From the NCBI GenBank assembly GCA_964036665.1, contig OZ038530.1, positions 5,594,501 through 5,658,500 on the forward strand: 64,000 nt of DNA, given 5' to 3'. The first letter of the stretch is position 1; each line of letters begins with the position of its first letter. The notes under the pieces were generated by a model. That model was not told where the DNA came from. It was given only the letters and a program-made list of their open reading frames with translations, and did not search any database. Below, piece after piece: positions 47,038-59,030 of the stretch. This stretch comes from Gordius sp. MW1. Taxonomy: Eukaryota > Nematomorpha > Gordioida > Gordea > Gordiidae. Position numbers and translations under genes: made by a program.

Positions 47038-47175
47038 CAATGGGGCGCGGTGGCGTAGTGGGTAAAAGTTTAGACTTTATTGCAAGAGAATGCCGATTCG
47101 ATACCACCTCCGGCACTAATTTCAAAGATTAAAAATATCTCATAGCGTCAGGCCTGGATGGCCAAGCGTCACTCC
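47038..47175 (+). mobile_element. tRNA-derived SINE (candidate)
   Basis: GGTGGCGTAGTGGGTAAAAG resembles an A box and GCCGATTCGATACCACC a B box about 45 bp later, as in tRNA-headed SINEs. A non-tRNA body follows (GGCCTGGATGGCCAAGC). The 3' boundary is uncertain because it abuts the repeat at 47176. Confidence 0.55.
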
Positions 47176-47412
47176 TGTAAAGAATTAAAAGACTCTACTT
47201 TATTATAACTCAAAGAAGTGATTCTAAGGAATGCCTTTAGTTAAAACATCGTGTTTACACATGTAGCGAGGTTATTAATTTGAATAATAACTGTGAATTG
47301 TAAGGTATTCAAATTATTGAATGTCTTGTGGGTATTCAAATTATAATGAGTGGTGGAATGATCGAATTTATATATTCAAACAATAAGGTTAAGACATATA
47401 AATATATAACCA
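47176..47412 (+). repeat. Direct repeat, copy 1
   Basis: Begins TGTAAAGAATTAAAAGACTC and matches 48153-48398 over its whole length with moderate divergence. Sharp shared starts with TG suggest LTRs of a small element (internal part about 740 bp), but no primer-binding site, polypurine tract at the boundary or target duplication was found. Confidence 0.6.
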
Positions 47413-48152
47413 TATAATTCCCCCTACTATTTGCAAGGAGTGCTAAAAATGAAAGTTAAAATACTCAGTGGATTGTGGGTTAGTGTTTGCACTAGTGTTT
47501 GCGCGAGTGTGGTTGATGGTGTTGTGGCCGAGGTGTGAGTGATGATTGGTCGTTGTTCGGCTATCTAATATATTAGTAAACATGTCGGAGCAGACACATC
47601 TATATTAGAATCGCAGTCTTCCATCAGTTAAATCGACCAGTGTTGGGGAAAATGCTAATAATAGCAGGTGTTTGCATTGTATCGCCGAAATTGTTTGTCC
47701 TTGCTCATTAAAAAAGGCCGTGTAGGTGTGTTGATGTTGAATATGGTTATGAGGAAGTGGACAATTTTAGTCGGCGGCAGACGTTGCAGAGTTTGATATT
47801 GTAGTAAGGCGTTTAAATTGTCATCTTATTAGCAACCAGATAGGTAGGTTCATTTCACACTTGGGACACGTTTAGATCGAGATATATTTGAGAGTTGAAG
47901 AATTGATGTTTTGTATCTCGATCTCTTTGCCAATGTTGTTGAAGGTTTGAGAAAGTAGTACCCAAAAATACTCTGAATTGCATTATTTTTAACGATGATA
48001 ACCATGGCGCCGGTACTAGAGAATGTTTAGGGGGAGGAAAAAAATCGGCTCCCCTCCATTGCGAGGTCAGCAATTTAGACCTAGGGTTATAAGTGTTTAG
48101 GGGGGAGGAATCAAAAAAAAATCGGCTCCCCCGAAAAAGCGGGGTCCCCATT

Positions 48153-48398
48153 TGTAGAGAATTAAAAGACTCCACTTTATTATAACCCAAAGAAAGAAGT
48201 GATTCAAATGAATGCTTTTATTTAAAACATCGTGTTTATATAAACATGTAGCGAGGTTATTAATTTGAATAATAACGGTGAATTGTAAGGTATTTAAATA
48301 ATTGAATGTCTTATGTGTATTCAAATAATAATGAGTGGTGTGCATGATTGAATTTATATATTCAAATAATAAGGTTAAGATATATGAATAGGTAAACA
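48153..48398 (+). repeat. Direct repeat, copy 2
   Basis: Begins TGTAGAGAATTAAAAGACTC; partner of 47176-47412. Upstream, a GTTTAGGGGGAGGA…ATCGGCTCCCC segment occurs twice (about 48026 and 48097). Sequence at 48437-48475 (CTAGGGCGTCCTCTGTAAAC) resembles the LINE leader near 54255-54280 on the other strand. Confidence 0.6.
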
Positions 48399-48562
48399 TA
48401 CCCCTGATCCATGTGCTATGAAAGTTCTTAATAATGAAAGCGCTAGGGCGTCCTCTGTAAACGACGCGCATGGTAGACGCCATATCATACGAAAAGTCAA
48501 CGAGGGTCACTATATCTTCCGCAAACGGATGTAGTTATGGAAACTAGTTTGCTAAAAACGAG

Positions 48563-48682
48563 ATTAGTGTTTCGATCTCGTCTCGTCTCGGGAGCGATTA
48601 TGAAAATCTCGATCTCGTCTCGGTCTAGAAAAATCTCGGTCTCGTCTCGACGAGAATTCTCGTCTCGTCTCGACTTTTTAAA
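48563..48682. repeat. CTCGTCTCG simple-sequence block, left
   Basis: Repeats of TCTCGTCTCG and CTCGGTCTCGTCTCG. A similar, partly inverted block is at 53664-53812. The outer edges read TAGTG inward on both sides, resembling ends of an hAT element, but flanks show no target duplication. Confidence 0.7.
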
Positions 48683-49520
48683 ATATGTTTTTACGGAATA
48701 AAAATTTCTCCCGTTTTATTAAAAATATTAAATAAGTGTTAAAAAATCCAAATGGCAAAATTTTATATTTTTTGAAAAACTTTAATATGAAAATTATTTT
48801 AAGATTTAGCGGGACATGACATCTCATTGACAATATAAAAGATAACATTTTCAATGGAAAGTGCAGACTAAAAAAGTATAAATAAATTTGAAGTATAAAA
48901 AATTAAATTTATTTTCTAGCAAATTGTAACATTTATATCAAATTAACTGTGTTTGTCCATTAAAAATAGAATCAGAAAATTATAAGTTCGCTTATAGTTG
49001 ACTTAGTTGCATAATTGAGCAAATTGAGACCCTTTATGTATTAACCCTGGCTAAATATTCAAAGTAGAACTTAACATATTTAAGGCAAACGTTTAAGTCT
49101 ATTGATATTACCATCAGCAATTGCCAAACCAGCTTATAATGCGAAAAGAATGCATATGACAAAACTATGTATTCGCATAATGTCTTAGTTAAGTTCAAAA
49201 TTTTGAGAGGTGTACTATTAGTTGAAGCATAAAAAATTCAAAACTCATGATTTAAGATTTAATCTATTACGGTGTCATTACATACTCTATTGTACTTTAG
49301 AAATCGTTAGGTGGGTGCTTAAAAATTTTAAGCCACTTTAGTTTAGTTTTGTAATTATTCAAACTGATTGACCACCAATTTATAATTACCACATCATGCA
49401 GGATTAGTAACTGCGAAATTCAAATAAGCTTTAGTGATATTTATTATTCCATCAAAACTCATTCTAAGCCTAAATTTTGTAACATTTAATAATATGCATA
49501 CAAATATGTGCTAATTAAAA

Positions 49521-51556
49521 ACTCGGGCCTTCGGCCCTCGTGGGAAGGGGGAGAAGGGAAGGGAAGGGAAGGGAAGAGGGGAAGGGAAGGGGGGACGACT
49601 CATCTGTACTTCGTATAAATGTATCATATTTGCTATGCAATTTATGGGCGAGAAAGGTGGGAAGGGGCGAGAATGCCTATAGGGGGGTATTAAATGCCTA
49701 ATGATTAATTAATTATTTATTTAAATTTTCCATTATAGGCAAAATGTAATAGAGGCAAAATGTAATATAGGCAAGGGTTAGGGTTAGATTTAGTGTTTGC
49801 ATCTAGTTGCGTATTACATTAGTTTTTATGACCTTTAGTGATTATGGGTCTAACAAACATTATATTATAAAACAACACAATGTTAAGAATTTGCAGAATT
49901 GTTGGGAGAAATTTTTTGTTGAATTTGAACAATTTTTAATTGAAAAAATCAAAAATTTGGCCAATGGTCATTTTTTTCCATTGGTCAGCAGCCAGCACAC
50001 GGTAAAAGTGGATATAAATTCACAAGAGTAAAAAAACGAAAAAAAAATTTTCGAATCACATTTTGGCCAATGGTCATTTTTTTCCATTGGTCAGCAGCCA
50101 GGACACAATAAAAGTGGATATAAATTCATAATAGTCAAAAAAAACGAAAAAAATAATTTCGATTCACATTTTGGCCAATGGTCATTTTATTCCATTGGTC
50201 AGCAGCCAGCGGACGGCCAAAAAGTCATAATAGCAATGGTAGTAACAGGAACAATCATAATAGTCAAAAAAAACGAAAAAATAAACTCGGATTCACATTT
50301 TGGCCAATGGTCATTTTTTTCCATTGGTCAGCAGCCAGCACACGGTAAAAGTGGATATAAATTCACAAGAGTAAAAAAAACGAAAAAAAAGTTTTCGAAT
50401 CACATTTTAGCCAATGGTCATTTTATTCCATTGGTCAGCAGCCAGAGGACGGCCAAAAAGTCATAATAGCAATGGTAGGAACAGGAACAATCATAATAGT
50501 CAAAAAAAACGAAAAAAATAATTTTGATTCACATTTTGGCCAATGGTCATTTTTTCCATCGGTCAGGAGCCAGCGGACGGCCAAAAAGTCATAATAGCAA
50601 TGGTAGTAACAGGAACAATCATAATAGTCAAAAAAACGAAAAAATAAACTCGGATTCACATTTTGGCCAATGGTCATTTTTTTCATTGGTCAGCAGCCAA
50701 CGGACGGCCAAAAAGTCTTATTTATCAATGATAGTAACAAGAACAATCATAAAAGTCAAAAAAAACTCCGGGATTCTAACCCAAAAACTAGTTAAATTGC
50801 ATAGCAATTAAAAGTAAACAACTTTTTTTTATGTTTATTATATAACATTGGTCAGCAGCCAGCGGACGGCCAAAAAGTCATAATAGCAATGGTAGAAACA
50901 GGAACAATCATAATAGTCAAAAAAAACGAAAAAATAATTTCGATTCACATTTTGGCCAATGGTCATTTTTTTCATTGGTCAGCAGCCAGCGGACGGCTAA
51001 AAATTCTTATTATCAATGATAGTAACAAAAACAATCATAAGAGTCAAAAAAAACTCCGGGATTCCAACCCCAAAACTAGTTAAATTCCATAGCAATTAAA
51101 AAGTAAACAACTTTTATTTATGTTTATTATATAACTAGTTAAATTGCATAGCATTAAAAGTAAACAACTTTTATCTGTTTATTATATAACAAAAACTAGT
51201 TAAATTGCATAGCAATTAAAAGTAAACAACTTTTATTTATGTTTATTATATAACTAGTTAAATTGCATAGCATTAAAAGTAAACAACTTTTATCTATGTT
51301 TATTATATAATAGATAATTTAACAAATCTTATATATAACACACCGAGGGAGATAGAGATGAGGGGTGGGGCACCTCTTATGCATTAATTTAAAAAATAAC
51401 ACAGCGAGGGAGATAGAGATGAGGGGTGGGGCACCTCTTTCTCATGCATTAATTTAAAAAAGCGATAACCTAATATACCCAATCCAAATAGATAGGGAGG
51501 ACAACGGACGGACAACGGACAACCAAAAACGAGCCCATAAATTGCATAGCAATTAA
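49521..51556 (+). mobile_element. Helitron-like composite element with minisatellite core, copy B (2.0 kb)
   Basis: Order: 5' end ACTCGGGCCTTCGGCCCTCG with hairpin GGGCC-TTC-GGCCC; a GAAGGGAAGGGAAGGG tract; subterminal TTGCTATGCAATTTATGGGC; a leader to 49950; about nine units of 105-130 bp, each beginning with the imperfect hairpin GGCCAATGGTC…CATTGGTCAGCAGCC; then AACTAGTTAAATTGCATAGC repeats with TTTATTATATAA; GCGAGGGAGATAGAGATGAG blocks; and the 3' end GAGCCCATAAATTGCATAGC, whose AATTGC-ATA-GCAATT is a hairpin. The two subterminal sequences are inverted copies. This arrangement fits non-autonomous Helentron-derived elements (DINE/HINE). No target duplication is expected or seen. Confidence 0.75.
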
Positions 51557-51773
51557 TATTATGAAATTATTCACATACCCTAAAGGTCAACCTTACTTAG
51601 GTAAATAATCGCCAAATTATAAATTTGCGGAAAAAATATATAATATTTACTATACTTAGGAATTTTTTTAAAATAAAATATATTCCATATATATTGATTT
51701 ACACTTAAACCTTTAATGTAAATCATATAAATTATAATACAAAATAATTTACTAAAATCAAACGATCAATAAA

Positions 51774-53662
51774 ACTCGGGCCTTCGGCCCTCGTGGGAAG
51801 GTGGAGAAGGGAAGGGAAAAGGGGAAGGGAAGGGGGGACGACTCATCTGTACTTCGTATAAATGTATCATATTTGCTATGCAATTTATGGGCGAGAAAGG
51901 TGGGAAGGGGCGAGAATGCCTATAGGGGGGTATTAAATGACTAATGATTAATTAATTATTTATACAAATTTTTCATTATAGGCAAAATGTAATAAAGGCA
52001 AAATGTAATATAGGCAAGGGTTAGGGTTAGATTTAGTGTTTGCATCTAGTTGCGTATTACATTAGTTTTTATGGCCTTTAGAGATTATGGGTCTAACAAA
52101 CATTATATTATAAAACAACACAATGTTAAGAATTTGCAGAATTGTTGGGAGAAATTTTTTGTTGAATTTGAACAATTTTTAATTAAAAAAATCAAAAATT
52201 TGGCCAATGGTCACTTTTTCTCTATTGGTCAGTACCAACAGATACTCTATAAGTCAATTATAGCCAAAAAAACGGAAAAAAAAATTTTGATGCTCACTTT
52301 GGCCAATGGTCATTTTTTTCCATTGGTCAGCAGCCAGCACACGGTAAAAGTGGATATAAATTCATAAGAGTAAAAAAAACGGAAAAAAAAATTTCGAATC
52401 ACATTTTGGCCAATGGTCATTTTTTTCCATTGGTCAGCAGCCAGGACACGGTAAAGTGGATATAAATTCATAATAGTCAAAAAAAAACGAAAAAAAAATT
52501 TTCGAATCACATTTTGGCCAATGGTCATTTTATTCCATTGGTCAGCAGTCAGCGGACGGCCAAAAAGTCATAATAGCAATGGTAGGAACAGGATCAATCA
52601 TAATAGTCAAAAAAAACGAAAAAAATAATTTCGATTCACATTTTGGCCAATGGTCATTTTTTCCATCGGTCAGGAGCCAGCGGACGGCCAAAAAGTCATA
52701 ATAGCAATGGTAGTAACAGGAACAATCATAATAGTCAAAAAAAACGAAAAAATAAACTCGGATTCACATTTTGGCCAATGGTCATTTTTTTCATTGGTCA
52801 GCAGCCAACGGACGGCCAAAAAGTCTTATTATCAATGATAGTAACAAGAACAATCATAAGAGTCAAAAAAACTCCGGGATTCTAACCCAAAAACTAGTTA
52901 AATTGCATAGCAATTAAAAGTAAACAACTTTTATTTATGTTTATTATATAACATTGGTCAGCAGCCAGCGGACGGCCAAAAAGTCATAATAGGAATGGTA
53001 GAAACAGGAACAATCATAATAGTAAAAAAAAAACGAAAATAATAATTTCGATTCACATTTTGGCCAATGGTCATTTTTTTCATTGGTCAGCAGCCAGCGG
53101 ACGGCCAAAAATTCTTATTATCAATGATAGTAACAAGAACAATCATAAGAGTCAAAAAAACTCCGGGATTCTAACCCCAAAACTAGTTAAATTGCATAGC
53201 AATTAAAAAGTAAACAACTTTTATTTATGTTTATTATATAACTAGTTAAATCGCATAGCATTAAAAGTAAACAACTTTTATCTAAAAAACTAGTTAAATT
53301 GCATAGCAATTAAAAGTAAACAACTTTTATTTATGTTTATTATATAACTAGTTAAATTGCATAGCAATTAAAAGTAAACAACTTTTATTTATGTTTATTA
53401 TATAATAAATAATTTAACAAATCTTATATATAACACACCGAGGGAGATAGAGATGAGGGGTGGGCGTGGGGCACCTCTTATGCATAGCAATTAAAAATAA
53501 CACAGCGAGGGAGATAGAGATGAGCGGTGGGGCACCTCTTTCTCATGTATTAATTTAAAAAGCGATAACCTAATATACCCAATGCAAATAGATAGGAGGG
53601 TAACGGACAGACATCGGACAACGGACAACAAAAAACGAGCCCATAAATTGCATAGCAATTAA
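51774..53662 (+). mobile_element. Helitron-like composite element, copy A (1.9 kb)
   Basis: Direct-orientation sister of copy B, 218 bp downstream. It has the same 5' hairpin end (ACTCGGGCCTTCGGCCCTCG), leader, hairpin-unit array (52200-53160), AACTAGTTAAATTGCATAGC repeats and 3' end GCCCATAAATTGCATAGCAA. It differs in unit number and order, showing array turnover after copying. The tract after the 5' hairpin is shorter than in copy B. Confidence 0.75.
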
Positions 53663-53663
53663 A

Positions 53664-53812
53664 AGTCGAGATCTCGCCGAGAAAATCTCGTCTCGTCTCG
53701 ACATCAAAATTCTCGTCTCGATCTCGACTCCATTTTTCACAATCTCGTCTCGTCTTGTCTCGGTTTTTCGAGACGAGACGAGACCGAGATTTTTCTCGGT
53801 TTTTCCGCATCA
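53664..53812. repeat. CTCGTCTCG / GAGACGAGAC block, right
   Basis: Contains CTCGTCTCG repeats followed by their inverse (CGAGACGAGACGAGACCGAG). Partner of 48563-48682. The inverted tail at 53769-53812 is a potential hairpin with TTTTTCTCGGTTTTTC. Confidence 0.7.
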
Positions 53813-53829
53813 CTAGTCTCTTTCTATGA

Positions 53830-54138
53830 TTCCATACACCCAATTTGGGGAGCATACGCGCACATAACGGTTAGGAGGCCCCCTTTATCTGCAATCTTTA
53901 CCCACATTAGCCTGTTTGAACAACGCTTGACTTCCATCACCTTGTCCTTGAACGACTCACTTAGAACGATACCTACCCAGTTTCTACGATTTGGTGACCC
54001 ACTTTAGAATAGTTTGTATCCTTCTCCTAACGCTTTGGTTCCGTCCCACCTCGTCTCTTGTAGGGAGGCGATGTGTACCTTTCTTCTTTTTAGCATTTGT
54101 GCGACCTCGAAGCGCTTTCCCGTCAACGTTCGCCACAT
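53830..54138 (-). pseudogene. LINE apurinic-type endonuclease fragment
   Basis: The minus-strand frame from an ATG at 54136-54138 encodes MWRTLTGKRFEVAQMLKRRK and HIASLQETRW, the characteristic start of an AP-like endonuclease of non-LTR retrotransposons, then EGYKLF, a stop, and further in frame NRRNWVGIVLSE, VKIADKGGLLTVMCAYAPQI. One stop replaces an expected aromatic residue. The 3' part is missing below 53830. Confidence 0.85.
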
Positions 54139-55740
54139 TCCATCATGTTATTCGCATTCTTTCCACAACTAATTTCCTTAACCGCCTTCGTTGTGAGTTG
54201 GGCAATAACCCTAATTTATTTTTTACATTGCACGGGCGGGGTATGTAGTGCGCGTCGTTTGTGGAGGATGCCCTAGCTTTCTGTTGAAATTTGGTTTGAA
54301 ACTATCATTATTTTGGAGTTGGTCTTTATAGCCGATTTCCGACCTGACAACCCTCCACTTTTCGCACACAAACTTGGGACCGTCGTAGTTTTAAATTCTA
54401 AAATTAACTATAGAAATATATTGACGTTCTTTCCTTGTTTTATGATCTTTAATGCATCAACCTTTCTTTACTATTCTTCATAGATATATTACCGGGAATT
54501 GTCGAGGGTGTTAAAAAAATATTATAATTATGGACATTATCAGAGAAGTAAAATAAATTTAAACAAGATAGAATACATATTTAACATTTGATAAAATTTG
54601 TTTATAAATCCATATCTTTGGTCAAAATTTGTTGTAAATTTTAATGCCAAATTTAGAACTATTGTATTTAGTAATTATGACAAGCACATCTAGGTACTAA
54701 GTACTAAACAATCAAGTCTAAATTTGCCTTTGGCAACCCGGTAAGCTTGCTAAATTTTACCCTTGCCATAAATTTTATGCAGCCTTTTTTTCCATGATGC
54801 ATTTTATACTTCTAAGGGCTTGTCTAAATATCGGATTTTGCTGCGCAGCAAAAATCGTTGTACGGGTTATAACATAGTTATGTCTTAACTTCGAATTGAC
54901 AGCAGATTAACATTTCAAACGCATATAACAGCGATTAATCTCAAGAGAAGGAACAAAATATTAATAATTACAACCGAGTTTGACACATGAAATTGCATTG
55001 GATATTTGATAAAGATAAATTCGCGCCATTTAAATTTGAATCCGATATTAAGACAAGCCCTAAGCCTGCACACCACTCGAAATACGTTTGTTAAACTTGC
55101 TTTCCGTCAAGTACCTATCTTTCTAGTTTGTCATCATCCTGACCATCATGAACGTTCACGATTTTTCCATAGTCTGACTAAAAACATTGAAAATTGTGGC
55201 TAAGTCCTGATTTGATTGCAGTCATTTGTTTTGTGAATAGCTCCTTTATTAAGCAACTATCTTAGATTACTCTTAGCTGACCAGCGTTTCATTCGTTACA
55301 ATTTCAATAGTGCTGAATTCTAAAGACACGTTCTCAGAAAACGAATAAAATTTATATTGCCCTGCTGCTCCTTTTTTCAAAAACAAGCCAAATGCTTGAA
55401 TAATTTGCAATGGCTATGTTAATTTTATACTAGATTTTCCCAAAGGTAGTATAACGTATCTTCATTAACCATTGTGCCTAAGTAAGTTCAGAAAATTATA
55501 ACAATTAAATTAATATATAAAAGAGGAGGTAATTGCGCCTCCTGAATGGAAATTTAGTTTAACAAAATAATCGTCCCCACATATATAAGTTATTTTATTA
55601 CTAGAAAGTAATTTGAATCTATAAGTATAATAAGATGCCGTTAAGGAGGTTATTTGCAAAATGTAGTAGTTTTAACAATCTTTGGTATTATTGTATGACG
55701 CAAATCAATAGAGCAATGAAGTCCATTTACTAAAATTTAA
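54139..55740. other. LINE leader and A+T-rich spacer downstream of ALG12
   Basis: 54139-54400 is the non-coding leader of the endonuclease fragment. 54481-54516 resembles an arm of the foldback element at 35278. TTTATT at 55594-55599 reads AATAAA on the minus strand, a candidate poly(A) signal for ALG12. No other gene is supported. Confidence 0.5.
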
Positions 55741-58700
55741 TTATAATGAAGGAGTCTTCAAAGAGTTGGGATGTGTATTGTGGAGAACCAAGATTCGGGG
55801 TTTCAAAGGAAACAAAAATGGGTAAAGATGTTGAGTCCATGCCTCTTTAATTCCACGTGTTAAAATAGTTTTATATATTGTTTGAATTAACGTTCGAATT
55901 TTTAGCAATGTCATAGAATTCCTAGGAACTAAGGCACTAATTTCCAAATAAACACTCAACGTTGATATGTTTTGGTACAGGGGCATCAATGCAGCCGGAT
56001 CATTTTCCACAATTAAAAAATCAAACGTGGCTTTTTCGGTGATTGAAATGTTTTCACTTTTGGAATAACTAAAAAACGAAAGACACGTTAAAATAATAAT
56101 CATAGTCAAATAAATGTTTAACAAATTACATCCAATGCCTGTAAAGTTGGGTAAATTTAGATACGCCGTTCTGGCAAGTGTACGTGTCCATATGAACCGA
56201 GTAATCTGAGGCAATAAAGAAAAAAGGCCAATTCTAATGTATATAATATCTAAATGGACCTAGTTCATTTCATAATTGGCATTACTTTTCTTAACCTCCA
56301 AATTGCGCGAATACTGCAGGCGCATTAATGCGTGGGCGCCAGGATAATTTTGTCGAGATGCCTCTAAAAATACCAAAGTCAAGGCTAGGTTAATGTTGAG
56401 GTGCGCCACGATGGAAGATACTTTAAATGCCGAAACGATGAAATACAAGGGCCCAACTCCTGCCCCTCCTACATGCCTCTTCTCGTATTTCGAAGAGCCA
56501 TTTTGGTAGGTGTAATCGTGAGATTTCGCATTTTGACCTAACCTTAATATGATATAAACGTACAGGTTTAAGAAATTAATCTATATTCATTGTTGATTTG
56601 TTGCCTAGCGAGCTTATAGCCCTATACACATAGATACAGCTTCATATTAACCAAATGCCCCTTTTTGCAATTAAACTAAATCCTGTAGGGAGCAGATAAA
56701 GCAGCATGCAATGTGTTGGGTAATAATTGAGCAATCTCTACAACTCAAGATACTGTAAACAATAAATATAATTCTAAGGTAAAGTCCAATAGAAACAAAT
56801 TGCATGGGACAAAGGCCTTTTCTTAAAATGGGACTACACCTGTATTGACCTGTTTGCCCCCTCCAACGATACTCACGACCCCCTAGGATCGGCAGAGCAT
56901 CGCAAATCCTTAAAATACTCAGCTTTATCGGAAACCTCCGTTTTTATTCCTATCGTCTCTTCGTGCTCAGGGACGTTCGGAAAGAGCGCATTAAATTTTT
57001 TTAAAGAACTCAATAAACGCTCGCTCCCTTCTAAAATATCGAATAGTTTCTTACTAAGACAATCAATTGCCATTGCGATTGCTAAATCCAATTTTTATTC
57101 TTTGATGGATTCAATGCCCATTCTTAAAGATGAAGAAACGGATTATGTGTTTTAATCATTTTTTTATAAATATTTTCGTTCTTGTATCTTTGTATTAATT
57201 CCACTTTATATTTAATACTTTTTTTTAATAAAGCATGTCAATTCAAAAAAAAAAAATAAAAATAAAAAAATAGAAACAAATTGTATCGTGTGCTTTCTAA
57301 TGGCTTCTCCATCTATGCAAATACTAACACTTTTATGCTTTGATATAAAAATTACCAAACTTGACACCCATAAGCGGCTAGGGCGTTGAATAGTGGAAAA
57401 GTGTAGATAATGAAACGAAGTTCTTTGTGAGGTAGCACGGCTAATAAGGAAACGTAACCCAAGGCAACGACGGACAATTTAGTCGCCAATTTATAGTTGT
57501 TTTTATTTTCGTTCTTCGTTCTATTACCCCCTTTTCGATGATTTTCCCGATTGCCGTTAAAAACTTTATGAACAACGCCGTACAGAGCTATAATCACGAA
57601 TGGGGTGCTGCATAGTAAGCCTCTTGGAAGGGCCGAATAGAAGTACCAAAGGTATGGTGATGTCTGTTACAAAACATAAAATAGGAAATTAATAAGTATG
57701 CTTTAACAGAATTTAATTAAAATTTAGATAATTTCATTTACGCCCCAATGTGAACTCTTGTTGTGATAAGTGTTGTACCAAAATACAGATCCTTCAGGCC
57801 AAACCCAACGTTGCCAGAAATATGAATCAATGAGGATTGTGACAGCTAAAAGGTTTAGTATTGATTTTTAAGGTATCAAATAGATTAGATCTACCTAAGG
57901 ATAAAATGGCAGCAGGAACTCCAGCCTTAAGAATTAGTGTAATCCTTTTCAATCGAATTGAATTATCATTACTAGCCAATATGGTTATGACAACAAAAAT
58001 GGCAAATAACAACACTAATTCAGAACGAAATATTAAGGCTGTAAAAGTTGCTACACAAACAAACCCTAATAAATTATCATCAACCCAATAAGATATAGCC
58101 CATAAACCTAGTATATATAAAACATTTTAAATTTTGTTTTCTTCAAAACATTTTAAAATTATTTTTAAAAAATAACTTACATAATCCAAATGCAAATGTG
58201 TTTGGAAGGGTTCTACTCATATAAAACAGCAAGTGGAAGTGTGTACAGGTAATAATAATTGTCCATGTACCAATACTAGAACCCATTTTCTTGCAAATTG
58301 CCTTATAAAATTGAAAAAGACCAAGAGCAACCCATAGGCCCAGAATAGATCTAACTATTATATGATAAATCAATAAAATTATTTAATATAAACATGGTTT
58401 AAGATCTAGGCTTTTATAATAACAACCTTAAATAAAGCTTCAAAATTATAATTACTAATTTATTATAAGCTTGAATAAACAAGACTATGTCTAAACTTTG
58501 ATAAATAAAATTTAAATAATATAAATAAAAGCATTTTTATATAATCTAGACCATATTAAAGAAAACTCAAAAAATGCTTAAATCAAAAGTTCTTGAGTCA
58601 TATAAGTAGGTTTAATTGATTTTGCTTATAACTTAAAGAGTCAATTAAATATACTATTTATAATAAATCCAAGAGTTAACATTACTTAGAAACAATGAGC

Positions 58701-59030
58701 AAATTTTTGAGACATTTAAAATTTTCATTATATTGACTAGAGGAAAGGCAATTGCTGAGATAAATAAGGGTCCAATAAAGGTTCTAGGGACAACTCCTGG
58801 AAATTGAAAATGATCATACTATCAAAAAAAATGATTATAAAAATCAGTTTTTGGTATGATATAATCTAATATTTACAATTATATATTACCTTATTTAACG
58901 AATTTTCATATAATATATCATGTATGGCTTGCAAACTGAAACTTTCCTCAACTTTTGTAAATGGGCAATAAAATAAATGAAGCATCATTACAAAGGCTAG
59001 CGAAGTATATATAAGCCAATAATTTAGCAT
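55741..59030 (-). CDS. ALG12: Dol-P-Man:Man7GlcNAc2-PP-Dol alpha-1,6-mannosyltransferase
   Basis: Nine exons: 58890-59030, 58686-58818, 58181-58354, 57895-58107, 57742-57845, 57356-57663, 56286-56542, 56130-56205, 55741-56068. All phases agree; total 577 residues (human about 490; the extra length is in a loop near residue 270 and at the C-terminus). Start [20 protein letters not shown] runs into the GT22-family motif [17 protein letters not shown], with the acidic residues typical of the first lumenal loop. Later signatures: [75 protein letters not shown] polytopic ER membrane enzyme, it adds the eighth mannose to the lipid-linked N-glycan precursor using dolichol-phosphate mannose. Intron 6 carries a LINE insertion; the reading frame is unaffected. 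Confidence 0.96.
56788..56802. repeat. LINE target-site duplication, left
   Basis: AATAGAAACAAATTG, repeated exactly at 57269-57283 after the poly(A) tail of the LINE. Confidence 0.88.
56803..57268 (+). mobile_element. 5'-truncated LINE insertion in ALG12 intron 6
   Basis: A 466-bp insert between 15-bp target duplications, ending in AATAAA and an A-rich tail. It carries an open C-terminal segment (about 56808-57155): [20 protein letters not shown], then [27 protein letters not shown] and stop. The open frame, clean duplication and intact tail show a young insertion, antisense to ALG12. The same protein tail is found, older and hAT-split, at 8545-8612 plus 12389-12666. Confidence 0.88.
57269..57283. 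repeat. LINE target-site duplication, right
   Basis: AATAGAAACAAATTG, identical to 56788-56802. The first two bases may belong to the poly(A) tail. Confidence 0.88.

Noticed and set aside
49950-51080. Regular repeats that might suggest a CRISPR array
   Set aside because: Units are 105-130 bp, themselves repeated with no unique spacers, in animal DNA; it is a minisatellite.
57861-58091. 76-codon plus-strand ORF
   Set aside because: Antisense shadow of ALG12 exon 57895-58107.
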